Positions 27,140-36,309 are shown, numbered from the stretch's first letter. The stretch: 64,000 bases of DNA from Rubrivivax sp. (GCA_027491255.1 JAIXWM010000076.1:42044-106043); one strand, 5' to 3'. The notes: generated from the letters alone by a model not told the origin. Translations and numbers: made by a program.

Positions 27140-28125
27140 GGCAGGACCTTGATCGCGTTGACGATGTCCAGCGTGTAGGTGCTGGCGAAGTCGACCTTCG
27201 CCGGGTCGATGACCTTGGACGCCACCATCAGGTCGTAGCTCGCGCGCAGCCGGGCCTCGGACATCGTGCCGATGCCCTTGGTCGCCGCGTCGCCGCTGGT
27301 CACCATGCCGAGCTCGCGCAGCTTGCCCACGCTGTAGTCGAGCTGCTCCTGCGTCATGTTCGGGTTCTCCTTGCGGATCAGCTCGTTGCCCGGGGCCGGG
27401 TTCTGCAGGTAGCTCTTCCAGCCCTCCATCGTCGCCTGCACGAAGGCGGCCACGGCGCGGCGCCGCTCCTTCACCGTCTTCTCCATGCAGGAGATCGTCG
27501 TGTTGTAGGCCGGATAGCCGTGATCGGAGAACATCAGCACATTGACCTTGACGCCCTGCTTCTGCAGCGAGAAGGGCTCGGAGGTCAGGAAGCCCTGCAT
27601 GACCGAGTTCTTGTCGGCGATGAAGGGCTGGATGTTGAAGGTGTAGGGCCGCACCTGGGCATCCGTCAGGCCGTACTTTGCCTTCAGCCACGGCCAGAAG
27701 GTGCGGTGCGATGCGGCACCGATGAAGATGGTCTTGCCCTTCATGTCGGCGAAGGACTTCACGTCCTCGTGCGCGATCAGCACCTGCGGGTCCTTCTGGA
27801 AGACCGAGGCCACGGTCATCACCGGCACCCCGGTGTTGCGCGCGAGCAGCATCGACATGTCGGTGCTCATCATGCAGTCGGCCTGGCCGGCAGCCATCAT
27901 CTGCAGGCTGTTGAGCTGGGGCCCGCCCATCTTGATCGTGACATCGAGCCCTGCCTTCTTGTACAGACCGGTGGCCACGGCCTGGTAGAAGCCGCCGTGC
28001 TCGGCCTGCGCGTACCAGTTGGTCTGGTAGGTGAACCTCTCCTGCGACTGGGCCGGCGCGGCGGCCAGGGCCAGGGCCGCCGCGCCGAAGGCGGCGGCGA
28101 TGCGGGTGGTCGTGGTCTTGCTCAT
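27136..28125 (-). CDS. NMT1/ThiY-like periplasmic solute-binding protein
   Basis: 329 residues; GAGGAG lies nine bases before the ATG. The signal peptide is residues 1-28 (MSKTTTTRIAAAFGAAALA, cleavage after PAQSQ). The mature protein starts FTYQTNWYAQAEHGGFYQAVATGLYKKAGLDV, the pattern shared by NMT1/THI5-type receptors (ThiY, SsuA, RutZ-like), followed by GGPQLNSLQMMAAGQADCMM and GKTIFIGAASHRTFW. ThiY relatives bind pyrimidine breakdown products and others bind aromatic or sulfonated amines. The neighbouring creatininase-family enzyme suggests a cyclic amide or formamido-pyrimidine ligand; this is inference. Confidence 0.92.
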   Translation of the reverse strand: MSKTTTTRIAAAFGAAALALAAAPAQSQERFTYQTNWYAQAEHGGFYQAVATGLYKKAGLDVTIKMGGPQLNSLQMMAAGQADCMMSTDMSMLLARNTGVPVMTVASVFQKDPQVLIAHEDVKSFADMKGKTIFIGAASHRTFWPWLKAKYGLTDAQVRPYTFNIQPFIADKNSVMQGFLTSEPFSLQKQGVKVNVLMFSDHGYPAYNTTISCMEKTVKERRRAVAAFVQATMEGWKSYLQNPAPGNELIRKENPNMTQEQLDYSVGKLRELGMVTSGDAATKGIGTMSEARLRASYDLMVASKVIDPAKVDFASTYTLDIVNAIKVLP

Positions 28126-28145
28126 CGGGTCTCTCCTCGGACGGG

Positions 28146-29012
28146 TTATCGGGGGGCGGTTGGGGAAGGCTGCACGTGGCCCTGCTCGTGCCCGCGGCCC
28201 CAGGTGGGCGCCTCGCGCACGACCCAGCGCAGACGGTGGATCTCCGTGATCGCGCCCGCCCAGTGCGTGGCCAGCGACTCCAGGATGACGCGTCCTTGCT
28301 CCGGCGTGGCCGCGGTGGGGTCGCCGATCACGCCGCTGGCGCTGAAATCCATCGTGCTCCACGCGCAGCCCGGCCGGCCGTCGGCCGACAGCGACGCGAT
28401 CGGAAACGGCGGCGGGTATTCGGCCACCGCGCGCTCCATGCGCACGGTCTCGGGCGCGAGCGCAAGCATCAGCGCCGTCTCGCCGTGGCCGGCGTGCATG
28501 GCGAGCTTCTTCTCGCGCTCGCTGGTGAAGGCCGCGGTGCCGCTGGGCATGCGCCATACCGAATGCGGCAGGACGACGAAGTCGCCGTGGCGCAGGCGCA
28601 ACTCGCGCGCGGCCATCTCCATCACCTGCGGCTGGCCGCCGTGGCCGTTGGCGATCAGCAGCTTGCGAAAGCCGCTGCGGTAGACCGACTCGCCGATCTC
28701 GGTGACGGTGGCCAGCAGCGTCGTGCCGGTCAGCGTCATCGTGCCCGGAAAGTGCAGGTGCTCCTCGGACTTGCCGTAGACGATGGGCGGCAGCGCGTAG
28801 GCGGGCACGTCAGCGGGCAGCCGCGCCAGCGCGTGGCCCATCACGCCGGAGGCGATCACGGCGTCCACGCTGCAAGGCAGGTGCGGGCCGTGCTGTTCGG
28901 TCGCGCCGGTGGGCAGCACGATGACCGTGTTCTCGCGGTCGGGCAGCGCGGCAATGTCGGTCCAGCTCAGGTAGGGCAGGAAACGCGCGGGTGGGGTGTA
29001 GCCGTGGAGCAT
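28146..29012 (-). CDS. Creatininase-family amidohydrolase
   Basis: 288 residues starting 20 bp upstream of the binding-protein gene in the same unit. Metal-site motifs are TGATEQHGPHLPCSVD (Glu39, His41, Asp50), NGHGGQ and HAGHGETALMLAL (catalytic Glu). The family includes creatininase (creatinine to creatine), the riboflavin/F420 formamide hydrolase ArfB and MftE. Creatininase itself is usually about 260 residues; here the last 30 residues (TWGRGHEQGHVQ region) are an extension of low complexity. Given the transporter and the glutamine-synthetase-like gene, it probably opens a cyclic amide or removes a formyl group; no substrate is proven. Confidence 0.9.
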   Translation of the reverse strand: MLHGYTPPARFLPYLSWTDIAALPDRENTVIVLPTGATEQHGPHLPCSVDAVIASGVMGHALARLPADVPAYALPPIVYGKSEEHLHFPGTMTLTGTTLLATVTEIGESVYRSGFRKLLIANGHGGQPQVMEMAARELRLRHGDFVVLPHSVWRMPSGTAAFTSEREKKLAMHAGHGETALMLALAPETVRMERAVAEYPPPFPIASLSADGRPGCAWSTMDFSASGVIGDPTAATPEQGRVILESLATHWAGAITEIHRLRWVVREAPTWGRGHEQGHVQPSPTAPR

Positions 29013-29115
29013 GAAGGGGAACCGGTGGCGTGAGGTGCGCAGGCGGGAGGATAAGGGCGAAAGGACGGTGCCGCTCGTCTGGGGACGCGCGCGCCAGCCT
29101 GTAGCACTACCCGGT

Positions 29116-30600
29116 TCAGAACCTCGAGAAGTATTCGGTGCGCTCGAAGGCCTGGCGGTCTTCGGCGGCCTCGAGGCGGCGCAGTTCCGAGCGCTTGACC
29201 TGCAGCAGGTGGTCGACGAAGGCGGGCCCGACGGCCGCCACCAGCACGGCGTCGTCCTGCAGCGCCTGCAGGGCCTCGGACAGGCTCGTGGGCAGGCGCA
29301 GCGCCTGCGGGTCGTAGGGGGCCTCGGTGGCGCGCGGCGGCTGCAGCGCGCGCTCGATCCCGTCCAGGCCGGCCAAGGCCTGCGCGGCCACGTACAGGTA
29401 CGGGTTCGCAGCAGGCTCCCCGATGCGGTTTTCCAGCCGGGTGCCCGGGTCGCCGCACTCGCCCACCAGGCGCAGCATCGCGCCGCGGTTGTCACGCCCC
29501 CACAGCACGGACTGCGGCGCCAGCGCGTTCGGGCGGTAGCGCCCGTAGCCGTTGGCCGTGGGGGTGCAGAACAGCGCCATGCCGCGCGCATGCGCGAGCA
29601 AGCCGGCCAGGTAGCCGCAGCCCGCAGCCGACAGTGTGTGGCCGGCGTCCAGCGGTCCCGTCCCCGGCTCCGGGGCCGGGCGCGCGAACAGGTTGGCGCC
29701 ACCATCCAGTGCCACCAGCGACTGGTGCAGGTGCCAGCCGCTGGACATGATCTGCGCGAACGGCGGGCGGCAGGCAAAGCTCGCGTGGTAGCCGGCGCGC
29801 CGCAGCGCCTGCTTCACGGCGTTGCGGAACAAGACCATGTCGTCGGCCGCCTGCATGGCGTCGCAGGCGTCGAAGACGGCCTCGAACTGGCTCGGCCCCA
29901 TCTCGATCTCGAGCGAGGCCAGCGGCAGTCCCAGGCCTTGGGCCGTCTGCTGCACGATGCGCATCGCCTCGTCCGCCATGTCAGCCCAGGCCGAGGACAG
30001 CAGGTGGAAGCCCGGGTGCAACATGCTCACGCGCGGCGGCTCGCCCGGCCAAGCGGCACGCGCGGGGTCGAGCTGGGCCTGCGCGTCCTCGATGCGGTAG
30101 ATGTGGAACTCCACCTCCAGGCCGCAGCGCAGGCCCATGCCGTGGCGCGCCAGCCGCTCGAGCGCGCGCTCGAGCACCTGCCGGGCGTCGAGCGCCACCG
30201 GCGAGCCGTCGGCGAACCAGGGGTCGGACCGCAGCCAGCCGGTACGCGGCGCCCAGGGCAGTTCGCGGTAGCTCACCGGATCGGGCAGCAGCATCACGTT
30301 GTTGCCCTGGCCGAAGCCCTGCAGCCCGGCGGTGCCGCCGGGCTCGAACACCGGGTAGGCGGTGCGGTCGGAGCTGTCCTTCAGCACGAGCGTGCTGACC
30401 ATGCCCAGCCCGGCACGCAGCGCGCGCGCAGCCGCCGGCACCGTCAGCGTCTTGCAGCGCTCCAGACCGTGCAGATCGAACCAGGCGACCCGGACGCGGT
30501 CGACGGCGCCTTCGGCCAGGCGCTTCTCGAGCCTGGCCGCGGCCGCCTCGCGCGCTTCGTCGTGCACGCCGCAGCGTGCGGCGAAGTTCGGCGTCGTCAT
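29116..30600 (-). CDS. Glutamine synthetase-like gamma-glutamyl ligase (GlnA/PuuA family)
   Basis: 494 residues. The start follows GGTCCCCCG; the N-terminal beta-grasp domain is seen in RVRVAWFDLHGLERCK. Catalytic motifs are GLEVEFHIYR (ExE), IEMGPSQFEAVFD, MSSGWHLHQSL, NGYGRYRPNALAPQ and RLENRIGEPAANPYLY. The gene differs from housekeeping GlnA in its first residues and motif spacing and is 103 bp upstream of a creatininase gene. Relatives attach glutamate to amines: PuuA (putrescine), IpuC (isopropylamine), TdnQ (aniline, with a Rieske dioxygenase). A Rieske gene is the next gene upstream, so glutamylation of an aromatic or heterocyclic amine is a reasonable guess. Confidence 0.88.
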   Translation of the reverse strand: MTTPNFAARCGVHDEAREAAAARLEKRLAEGAVDRVRVAWFDLHGLERCKTLTVPAAARALRAGLGMVSTLVLKDSSDRTAYPVFEPGGTAGLQGFGQGNNVMLLPDPVSYRELPWAPRTGWLRSDPWFADGSPVALDARQVLERALERLARHGMGLRCGLEVEFHIYRIEDAQAQLDPARAAWPGEPPRVSMLHPGFHLLSSAWADMADEAMRIVQQTAQGLGLPLASLEIEMGPSQFEAVFDACDAMQAADDMVLFRNAVKQALRRAGYHASFACRPPFAQIMSSGWHLHQSLVALDGGANLFARPAPEPGTGPLDAGHTLSAAGCGYLAGLLAHARGMALFCTPTANGYGRYRPNALAPQSVLWGRDNRGAMLRLVGECGDPGTRLENRIGEPAANPYLYVAAQALAGLDGIERALQPPRATEAPYDPQALRLPTSLSEALQALQDDAVLVAAVGPAFVDHLLQVKRSELRRLEAAEDRQAFERTEYFSRF

Positions 30601-30811
30601 CGGGGGACCTTTCCGCTCCGGGGTTCTTGCCTGTCGAAGCGGAGCCCGCTCAGAGGCCGGGCGCGTCTGCGCCGTGCCCGACCGGCACGCCGGGACGCTG
30701 GGTCGCCGAATGCAACCCCCGGCCACGGCTCAGGCCATGGCACGGATCTGCAACGAAGGCGCGGCGTGTACCGGCGTGCAAGACAGCCATGGGGAAACGC
30801 CTTTCTGGCGC

Positions 30812-32188
30812 TCATGCCTCGACCGGCTCTGCAGCCGCCCAGGGCGCCGCGGCGCGCCGGGCCTGCGCCCGATCGCGCCACCAGCCCGCCCAGCCCCCCG
30901 CCGGGGCGATGCCGTCGACGGTGTGCGGCCCGCGCATCTGCGCGGCCAGCGCGGCGTCGGCGACTCCGGGCGCGGCGCCACCCGCGCGCACGGACTCGAT
31001 CGCGTCCAGCAGCATGCGCCGGTGCGCGACGATGACCTTGTCGGTGCTGCCCAGATGCTCGCGCGTGCGGTCCTGGATCGCGCCCATGCTCTCCACGGCC
31101 CACTGGTCATGCACGTTGATGTCTTCCTCGCCCATGCCGAGGAAGGTGCGGCTGCGCTGCTCGGCCGCATCGAAGCCCCAGTCGTCGTGGCGGCCGTGCA
31201 CCGGCGCGTAGGCGGGGGCGGCGATGTACTTCGCGCGCTGCGCGCGCATCGCCTGCCGGTCCACCGGCCCCGCGTAGCTGGTGAAGACGGCCACCCACCA
31301 GGTGTGCGTGTCGTCGATCGGCACGTGCATCTGCGTGATCGTCATCGTCTCCGACAGCGGGATCACGAAGGTGTGCGGAAAGATGCCCTGCGTCACGCGC
31401 ACGTGGGTCAGCTCATCGGTCATGGGCCGCAAGGTGGTCAGCTGCAGCCCCCAGGGGCGGGGTTCGTGCCGGATGTCGGGACGGTGGAACTCGCGCATGA
31501 TGCGCGTCATCGGCCAGCGCTCGCCGCCGACGTCGCCGGCACTCGCGCTGCGGAATTGCTTGCCCGCCGTGTTGGCGCCCACCGCCTGCAAGGGCTCGTC
31601 GTCGAAGAAACGGTGCAGGAACGAGGTGTGTGCCGGGTCGATGCCGACCTCGAAGGCCTGCAGCCAGTTGCAGCGCCACAGCCCCTTGTAGGCGAAGGTG
31701 TGGGTGGCCGGCGCGGCAAACGCGTCGAACGCCGGGAAGGGCGGCGGCGCCCTGCCCTCCTCGCCGAACCAGGCGAAGAGCACGCCGCTGCGCTCGAGCA
31801 CCGGGTAGCTGCGCTGGCGCACCCGCTCGCACAGGCGGCTGCCCAGAGGCTCTGCCGGGGTGTCGAGGCAGCGGCCGGCGGTGTCGAACTTCCAGCCGTG
31901 GAAGGGGCAGCGCAGGCCGTCGCCCTCATGGCGCGCAAAGGCCAGGTCTGCGCCGCGGTGCGGGCAGTCCCGGTCGAGCAGGCCCCAGGCGCCGGCGGCG
32001 TCACGGAACAGCACGAGGTCCTGCCCGAGGATGCGCAGGCGCTTGAGCGGACGCTCGCGCATGGCCGCGTCGACACCGGGGTCGAACTCCTCGGCCAGCG
32101 CCACCGGCTGCCAGTAGCGGCGCAACAGCGTGCCGCAGGCGGTGCCGGGGCCGACGCGGGTCAGCAGGTCGTTGTGTTCGGCTTTCAT
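30812..32188 (-). CDS. Rieske oxygenase, alpha subunit (phthalate 4,5-dioxygenase-like)
   Basis: 458 residues. The N-terminus NDLLTRVGPGTACGTLLRRYWQPVAL is the hallmark of the phthalate 4,5-dioxygenase-type one-component oxygenases. The Rieske [2Fe-2S] cluster ligands are Cys75, His77, Cys94 and His97 (CPHRG...CPFHG). The mononuclear iron facial triad is Asp184, His187, His192 (GIDPAHTSFLH). No ferredoxin or reductase gene is in the window, so electrons must come from elsewhere. It is the first gene of the unit ending at 24070, with a 211-bp gap before the GS-like gene that may hold a second promoter. The substrate is probably an aromatic or N-heterocyclic compound. Confidence 0.92.
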   Translation of the reverse strand: MKAEHNDLLTRVGPGTACGTLLRRYWQPVALAEEFDPGVDAAMRERPLKRLRILGQDLVLFRDAAGAWGLLDRDCPHRGADLAFARHEGDGLRCPFHGWKFDTAGRCLDTPAEPLGSRLCERVRQRSYPVLERSGVLFAWFGEEGRAPPPFPAFDAFAAPATHTFAYKGLWRCNWLQAFEVGIDPAHTSFLHRFFDDEPLQAVGANTAGKQFRSASAGDVGGERWPMTRIMREFHRPDIRHEPRPWGLQLTTLRPMTDELTHVRVTQGIFPHTFVIPLSETMTITQMHVPIDDTHTWWVAVFTSYAGPVDRQAMRAQRAKYIAAPAYAPVHGRHDDWGFDAAEQRSRTFLGMGEEDINVHDQWAVESMGAIQDRTREHLGSTDKVIVAHRRMLLDAIESVRAGGAAPGVADAALAAQMRGPHTVDGIAPAGGWAGWWRDRAQARRAAAPWAAAEPVEA

Positions 32189-32264
32189 CTTGGCAGGGGC
32201 GGCGTGCGATGAGATGGCGACGATGCTATCCGCAGCCTGGGCTGCCCGGGAAAGCTGTCCTGCC

Positions 32265-33242
32265 TCAGTTCATCACGGAAGAGCCGGGCGGGTGATCAGC
32301 CGTCGGCGTGAACAGTTCGCCCACATCCACGGGGTCGAACTGGTAATGCTGGCCGCAGAATTCGCAGCCGACCTCGACCTGCCCGCGCTCGGCCACGATG
32401 TCGTCCACCTCGGCACGCCCCAGTCCGCGCAGCATGCCGCCCACCCGCTGGCGCGAGCAGGTGCAGGCAAAGCGGGGGAACTGAGGCTCGAACCGCAGCA
32501 GCTTCTCCTCCCAGAACAGCCGGCGCAGCACGGTGTCGACGTCCAGGCCCAGCAATTCCTCGCGCGTCAGCGTCGCCGTCAGATGCGCGATGCGGTTGAA
32601 GCCCTCGTTCAGGCCGATCTCGTCCTCGTTGCGCGCGCCGGACCGGCCCTGCAGGTTGGCCTCGCCCTCGACCGGCAGGCGCTGGATCAGCAGCCCGGCG
32701 GCCGTTCGGTCGTCGGCAGCCAGCACGAGCCGGGTGTCGAGCTGCTCGCTCTGCAGCATGTAGTGCTCGAGGACCTGCGCCAGTTGCTGCAGCGGCTCGC
32801 GCCGATCGCCGTGCAGCGGGACGATGCCCTGGTAGGGCTGCTGCCCGGGCAGGCGGTCCTGGGGGTCGAGCGTGATCGCGCAGCGACCGCGGCCGTGGAC
32901 GTTGAGCATCGCCTCGAGCGCGGCACCCCCCGGCACCTCGCCCGTCACCTGCGCGGTGACACGAAAGCGCAGATCAGGCTGGGCCTCGGCCACGGCCAGC
33001 TTCACCGGGCCGTCGCCATGCATCTGCAGGATGAGCGCGCCGTTGAACTTGATGTTGGCCTGCATCAGCACGCTGGCCGCGGCCATCTCGCCCAGCAATG
33101 CCTGCACCGGCACAGGGAAGGCGCCGCTGCCACCTGGGGACGCTTCGCGCCGCGCCAGCACCTGCTGCCAGCTCTGCGTCAGACGCACCAGCATGCCGCG
33201 CACCGGCAGGCCATCGAATAGAAACTTGTGCAGGGCATCCAT
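32265..33242 (-). CDS. hslO: Redox-regulated chaperone Hsp33
   Basis: 325 residues, slightly longer than E. coli Hsp33 (292). The N-terminal substrate-binding domain starts at FLFDGLPVRGMLVRL; the C-terminal zinc site has two motifs, CTC (in FACTCSR) and CEFC (in GCEFCGQHYQFD), whose four cysteines form disulfides on oxidation and unlock the holdase activity. Cytoplasmic heat and oxidant protection. It faces the DUF455 gene with 171 bp between starts. Confident identification. Confidence 0.96.
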   Translation of the reverse strand: MDALHKFLFDGLPVRGMLVRLTQSWQQVLARREASPGGSGAFPVPVQALLGEMAAASVLMQANIKFNGALILQMHGDGPVKLAVAEAQPDLRFRVTAQVTGEVPGGAALEAMLNVHGRGRCAITLDPQDRLPGQQPYQGIVPLHGDRREPLQQLAQVLEHYMLQSEQLDTRLVLAADDRTAAGLLIQRLPVEGEANLQGRSGARNEDEIGLNEGFNRIAHLTATLTREELLGLDVDTVLRRLFWEEKLLRFEPQFPRFACTCSRQRVGGMLRGLGRAEVDDIVAERGQVEVGCEFCGQHYQFDPVDVGELFTPTADHPPGSSVMN

Positions 33243-33413
33243 GGAAGCCTTGGTTCAGGAAAGTGGGAAGGCACTCGCACCCCGGGGGACTTGAGGCGGC
33301 CCCGCGGGCGGGAGCCACCGAGCAGCCCTGTCAACCGGGCCCTCGGCCGCGGCGCGACGGCGCCGCCTGCGGACGCACTTGTGTTGTCGTCCGCGATGTG
33401 GACAATTCTAGGG

Positions 33414-34202
33414 ATGGAGTTGCGCTGCCTGGCCCTCGATGCCCTGTCCGAGCCCGACCCGGCGCGCAAGCTGGCCGGTGTCGAGACGGGCTGGGCACTG
33501 TCCCATGCCGGCTGCGTGGCCGATGCCGCACTCCGCTTGAATCCCGCCCTGCCGCTTCCCGGCCGTCCGGCCCTGCCCCGGCTCGTGGACCCGGCCGCCC
33601 TGCCGCGCCGCAGCCCCTTCACGCGCTCGGGAAGGGCCGCGCTCCTGCACGCCGTGGCGCACATCGAATTCAACGCCATCAATCTCGCGCTGGACGCGGT
33701 CTGGCGCTTTGACGGCATGCCGCCCGCCTTTTACCGCGACTGGTGGCAGGTCGCCTTCGAGGAGTCGCAGCACTTCCGCCTGCTGCAGGATCATCTGCGC
33801 AGCCTGGGCCACGGCTACGGCGACTTCGATGCCCACGACGGTCTGTGGGCCATGGTCGAGCGCACGCGAGAAGACCCTATCGCGCGCATGGCATTGGTGC
33901 CGCGCACGCTCGAGGCGCGTGGCTTGGACGCCACGCCGCCGATGCAGGCCCGCCTGGCCCGCGCCGGCGACCATGCGGCCGTGCGCATCCTCGACGTGAT
34001 CCTGCGCGACGAGATCGGCCACGTCGCCATCGGCAACCGGTGGTACCGGTGGCTGTGCGAAAGCGCCGGGGTCGATCCGGTGGCCTACTACGACGTTCTC
34101 GCCGCCCGGCACGGTGCGCCGCGGCTGAAAGGGCCTTTCAACCTCGACGCCCGCGAGCGTGCGGGGTTCACGGTCGAGGAACTGGGTCAACTGCGTGGCT
34201 GA
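33414..34202 (+). CDS. DUF455 ferritin-like protein
   Basis: 262 residues. The DUF455 fold is shown by ALLHAVAHIEFNAINLALDAVWRF, WWQVAFEESQHFRLLQDHLR and DVILRDEIGHVAIGNRWYRWLC, which supply the Glu/His pairs of a four-helix di-iron-like site. The family is annotated as ferritin-like with unknown substrate. ATG 33414 is chosen because the conserved part starts soon after; ATG 33396 is also in frame. GACAAT (33401-33406), 16 bp from TTGTGT (33379-33384), could be a promoter placing transcription at or beside the ATG, so the mRNA may be leaderless. It is convergent with xerD, 31 bp away. Confidence 0.85.
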   Translation: MELRCLALDALSEPDPARKLAGVETGWALSHAGCVADAALRLNPALPLPGRPALPRLVDPAALPRRSPFTRSGRAALLHAVAHIEFNAINLALDAVWRFDGMPPAFYRDWWQVAFEESQHFRLLQDHLRSLGHGYGDFDAHDGLWAMVERTREDPIARMALVPRTLEARGLDATPPMQARLARAGDHAAVRILDVILRDEIGHVAIGNRWYRWLCESAGVDPVAYYDVLAARHGAPRLKGPFNLDARERAGFTVEELGQLRG

Positions 34203-34233
34203 GGGGGCCCGGCGCAGCGCCTGGCGAGCCGCG

Positions 34234-35142
34234 TCAGCCGCGCGGATGGTGCTGCGCGTGCCACTGGCGCAGGCGTTCGCGCGCGACGTGGGTGTAGATC
34301 GTCGTCGTGGAGATGTCGGCGTGGCCCAGCAGCATCTGCACCGCACGCAGGTCGGCGCCGTGGTTGAGCAGGTGGGTCGCGAAAGCGTGGCGCAGCGTGT
34401 GCGGCGACAGCGGCACCGTGATGCCTGCGGTGCGGGCGTGGCGCTTGACCAGGGTCCAGAACATCTGGCGCGTCATGCCCCCACCGCGCGCGGTGACGAA
34501 AAGCGCGTCGCTGGTCTGGCGCTGCAGGATCACGCCGCGTGCCTCGGCCAGGTAGCGGCGCAGCCAGGCGTGGGCCTCGGTGCCGAAAGGCACCATGCGC
34601 TCCTTCGAGCCCTTGCCCGTGACGCGCAGGGCGCCCTCGCCCAGGCCCACATGCACGGTCTTGAGCGTGACGAGCTCACTCACACGCAGACCGCTGGCGT
34701 ACATCAGCTCGAGCATGGTGCGGTCGCGCAGACCCAGCGGCGTGGCCACGTCGGGGGCGGCCAGCAGCGCCTCCACCTGGGCCTCGCTCAGGGTCTTGGG
34801 CACGCGCAATGCCTGCCGCGCGGCCTGCAGCTTCAGCGTCGGGTCGGCATGGCACAGGTGCTCGCGCACGCTCCAGCGGAAGAATCTCCTGAAGACCGTG
34901 AGACGCCGGTTCGCGGTGGTGGCGCGCGTGTGCGCGTGGCGCACGGCCATGTAGGCCAGCAGGTCGGACTCCCGCGCCTCGGTCAGCGCTCGGCCACTGT
35001 CGGCGCGCAACCAACGCGCGAAATGCTCCAGGTCGCGGCGGTAGGCCGCCAGCGTCAGGGCTGCCAGACCGTCCTCCACCCACAGCGCGTCGATGAAGCG
35101 CTGGACTTCAGGGTCGGGGCCCGGTGCCGGCGCCTCAGGCAA
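34234..35142 (-). CDS. xerD: Tyrosine recombinase XerD
   Basis: 302 residues. The core-binding SAM-like domain (about 10-105) is followed by the catalytic domain with Arg153 (ASGLRVSE), Lys177 (GKGSK), His248 and Arg251 (PHTLRHAFATHLL), His274 (LGHADISTT) and Tyr283 (YTHV). XerD with XerC resolves chromosome dimers at dif under FtsK control. The start overlaps the 3' end of the DUF1501 gene by 8 bp, an unusual transcriptional coupling for a chromosome-segregation gene. Convergent with the DUF455 gene. Confidence 0.95.
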   Translation of the reverse strand: MPEAPAPGPDPEVQRFIDALWVEDGLAALTLAAYRRDLEHFARWLRADSGRALTEARESDLLAYMAVRHAHTRATTANRRLTVFRRFFRWSVREHLCHADPTLKLQAARQALRVPKTLSEAQVEALLAAPDVATPLGLRDRTMLELMYASGLRVSELVTLKTVHVGLGEGALRVTGKGSKERMVPFGTEAHAWLRRYLAEARGVILQRQTSDALFVTARGGGMTRQMFWTLVKRHARTAGITVPLSPHTLRHAFATHLLNHGADLRAVQMLLGHADISTTTIYTHVARERLRQWHAQHHPRG

Positions 35143-36307
35143 GGAAGTCCCTCAGCAGGGGATGCGGCCGGTGCCGCAGCACCTCGGCCTGCACGAGCGC
35201 CTCGTCGAGGCCGAAGACACGCTGCAGCACGCGCGCGTAGAGCGCGCTGACGTCGATCGTCGGCGGCAGATCGCGCCCCTGGAACAGGGCGTCGCGCTTC
35301 AGCCCACGCCAGTCGGCGAGCACGGCCGAGCGCGGCACGAGCCCGCCGGCGACGAAGCAGCAACTGCCCACGCCATGGTCGGTGCCCGCCGTGCCGTTCT
35401 CGGCCACGGTGCGGCCGAACTCGGTGACGGTGACGACGAGCGAGCGCGACCACGCCGCGCCCATGGCGTCGCGGAAAGCCTGCAGGATGCCGTCGAGTTC
35501 CTGGAGCTTGGCCGCATGCAGGCCGGTGTCGGCACCCTGGCCGGCGTGGGTGTCGAAGCCTGAATCGATGTCGATCAGGCCCACGCGCGGGCCCTCGGGA
35601 TCGCGCATGCGCTCGGCTGCCAGCCGCGCCAGGCTGGCCGGGCTGCGGGCTTCCTGGAACTCGGCCGGTCGCAGGTTGAGGCGACGGCCGGCCATCCCGG
35701 GGGCGTCGTCCTCCGCCAGACGGCGCGCATACGGCGCCAGGACGGCATCCGCACCCCACAGACGCTGCACATCGGCGGCGAGCGCCGGACGCGGTGGCGC
35801 CATCCAGTTGGGGTATTCGGTGGCTGCAGCGGGATCGCCGCGCAGGATCAGCGGCATCGGAATGGAGATGGCGACCCCGCCGACGAGCCCGGCCGCCTGC
35901 ATCGCCCGCCCGACCCAGCCGGACGACGAGGCGTAGGGGGTCATGATGCCGCTCTGCATCACGTCCTGCCCCTCGAAGTGCGAGCGCCCGGCGTAGGCAA
36001 AGCCGGTGGAGTGCACGACGGTCAGCTGCCCGGCCTGCCAAAGCGCGTGCGCGCTGCGCAGCGCCGGGTGCAGGGCGAAGCGCCCGTCCAGCGGCAGCGC
36101 CCCGACGGGCGCGATGCTCGGCCGCAAGGCCTGGAAATCCGCGTCCCCCAGCGGCGGCACCGCCGCCAGCCCGTCCATGCCGCCACGCAGCAGGACCACA
36201 AGCAGCCGCGGCGTGTCGGCCGAGGATTGCGCGCGCGCGGCCGGCAGGCCGGCCAGCGTCAGCGCGCCCGTCAGGCCGCTGCGGGCGAGAAAGCTGCGAC
36301 GCTCCAT
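35135..36307 (-). CDS. DUF1501 protein, exported by Tat
   Basis: 390 residues; the ATG lies 2 bp after the DUF1800 stop. The leader MERRSFLARSGLTGALTL has the Tat motif RRSFLA and cleavage near AARAQ. The body has the DUF1501 signature: RLLVVLLRGGMDGLAAVPPLGD, the HPAL/QLTVVHSTGF region, IDIDSGFDTHAGQG, VTVTEFGRT and DHGVGSCCFVAGG. The family belongs to the alkaline-phosphatase/sulfatase-like fold group and is almost always next to DUF1800; the enzyme function is unproven. It probably works with that partner in the periplasm. Confidence 0.92.
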   Translation of the reverse strand: MERRSFLARSGLTGALTLAGLPAARAQSSADTPRLLVVLLRGGMDGLAAVPPLGDADFQALRPSIAPVGALPLDGRFALHPALRSAHALWQAGQLTVVHSTGFAYAGRSHFEGQDVMQSGIMTPYASSSGWVGRAMQAAGLVGGVAISIPMPLILRGDPAAATEYPNWMAPPRPALAADVQRLWGADAVLAPYARRLAEDDAPGMAGRRLNLRPAEFQEARSPASLARLAAERMRDPEGPRVGLIDIDSGFDTHAGQGADTGLHAAKLQELDGILQAFRDAMGAAWSRSLVVTVTEFGRTVAENGTAGTDHGVGSCCFVAGGLVPRSAVLADWRGLKRDALFQGRDLPPTIDVSALYARVLQRVFGLDEALVQAEVLRHRPHPLLRDFLA

Positions 36308-36309
36308 GC

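Noticed and set aside
34234..35142. Tyrosine recombinase as evidence of an integrated mobile element
   Set aside because: Motifs and length match chromosomal XerD, and neighbours are ordinary; no attachment repeats or phage genes are seen.
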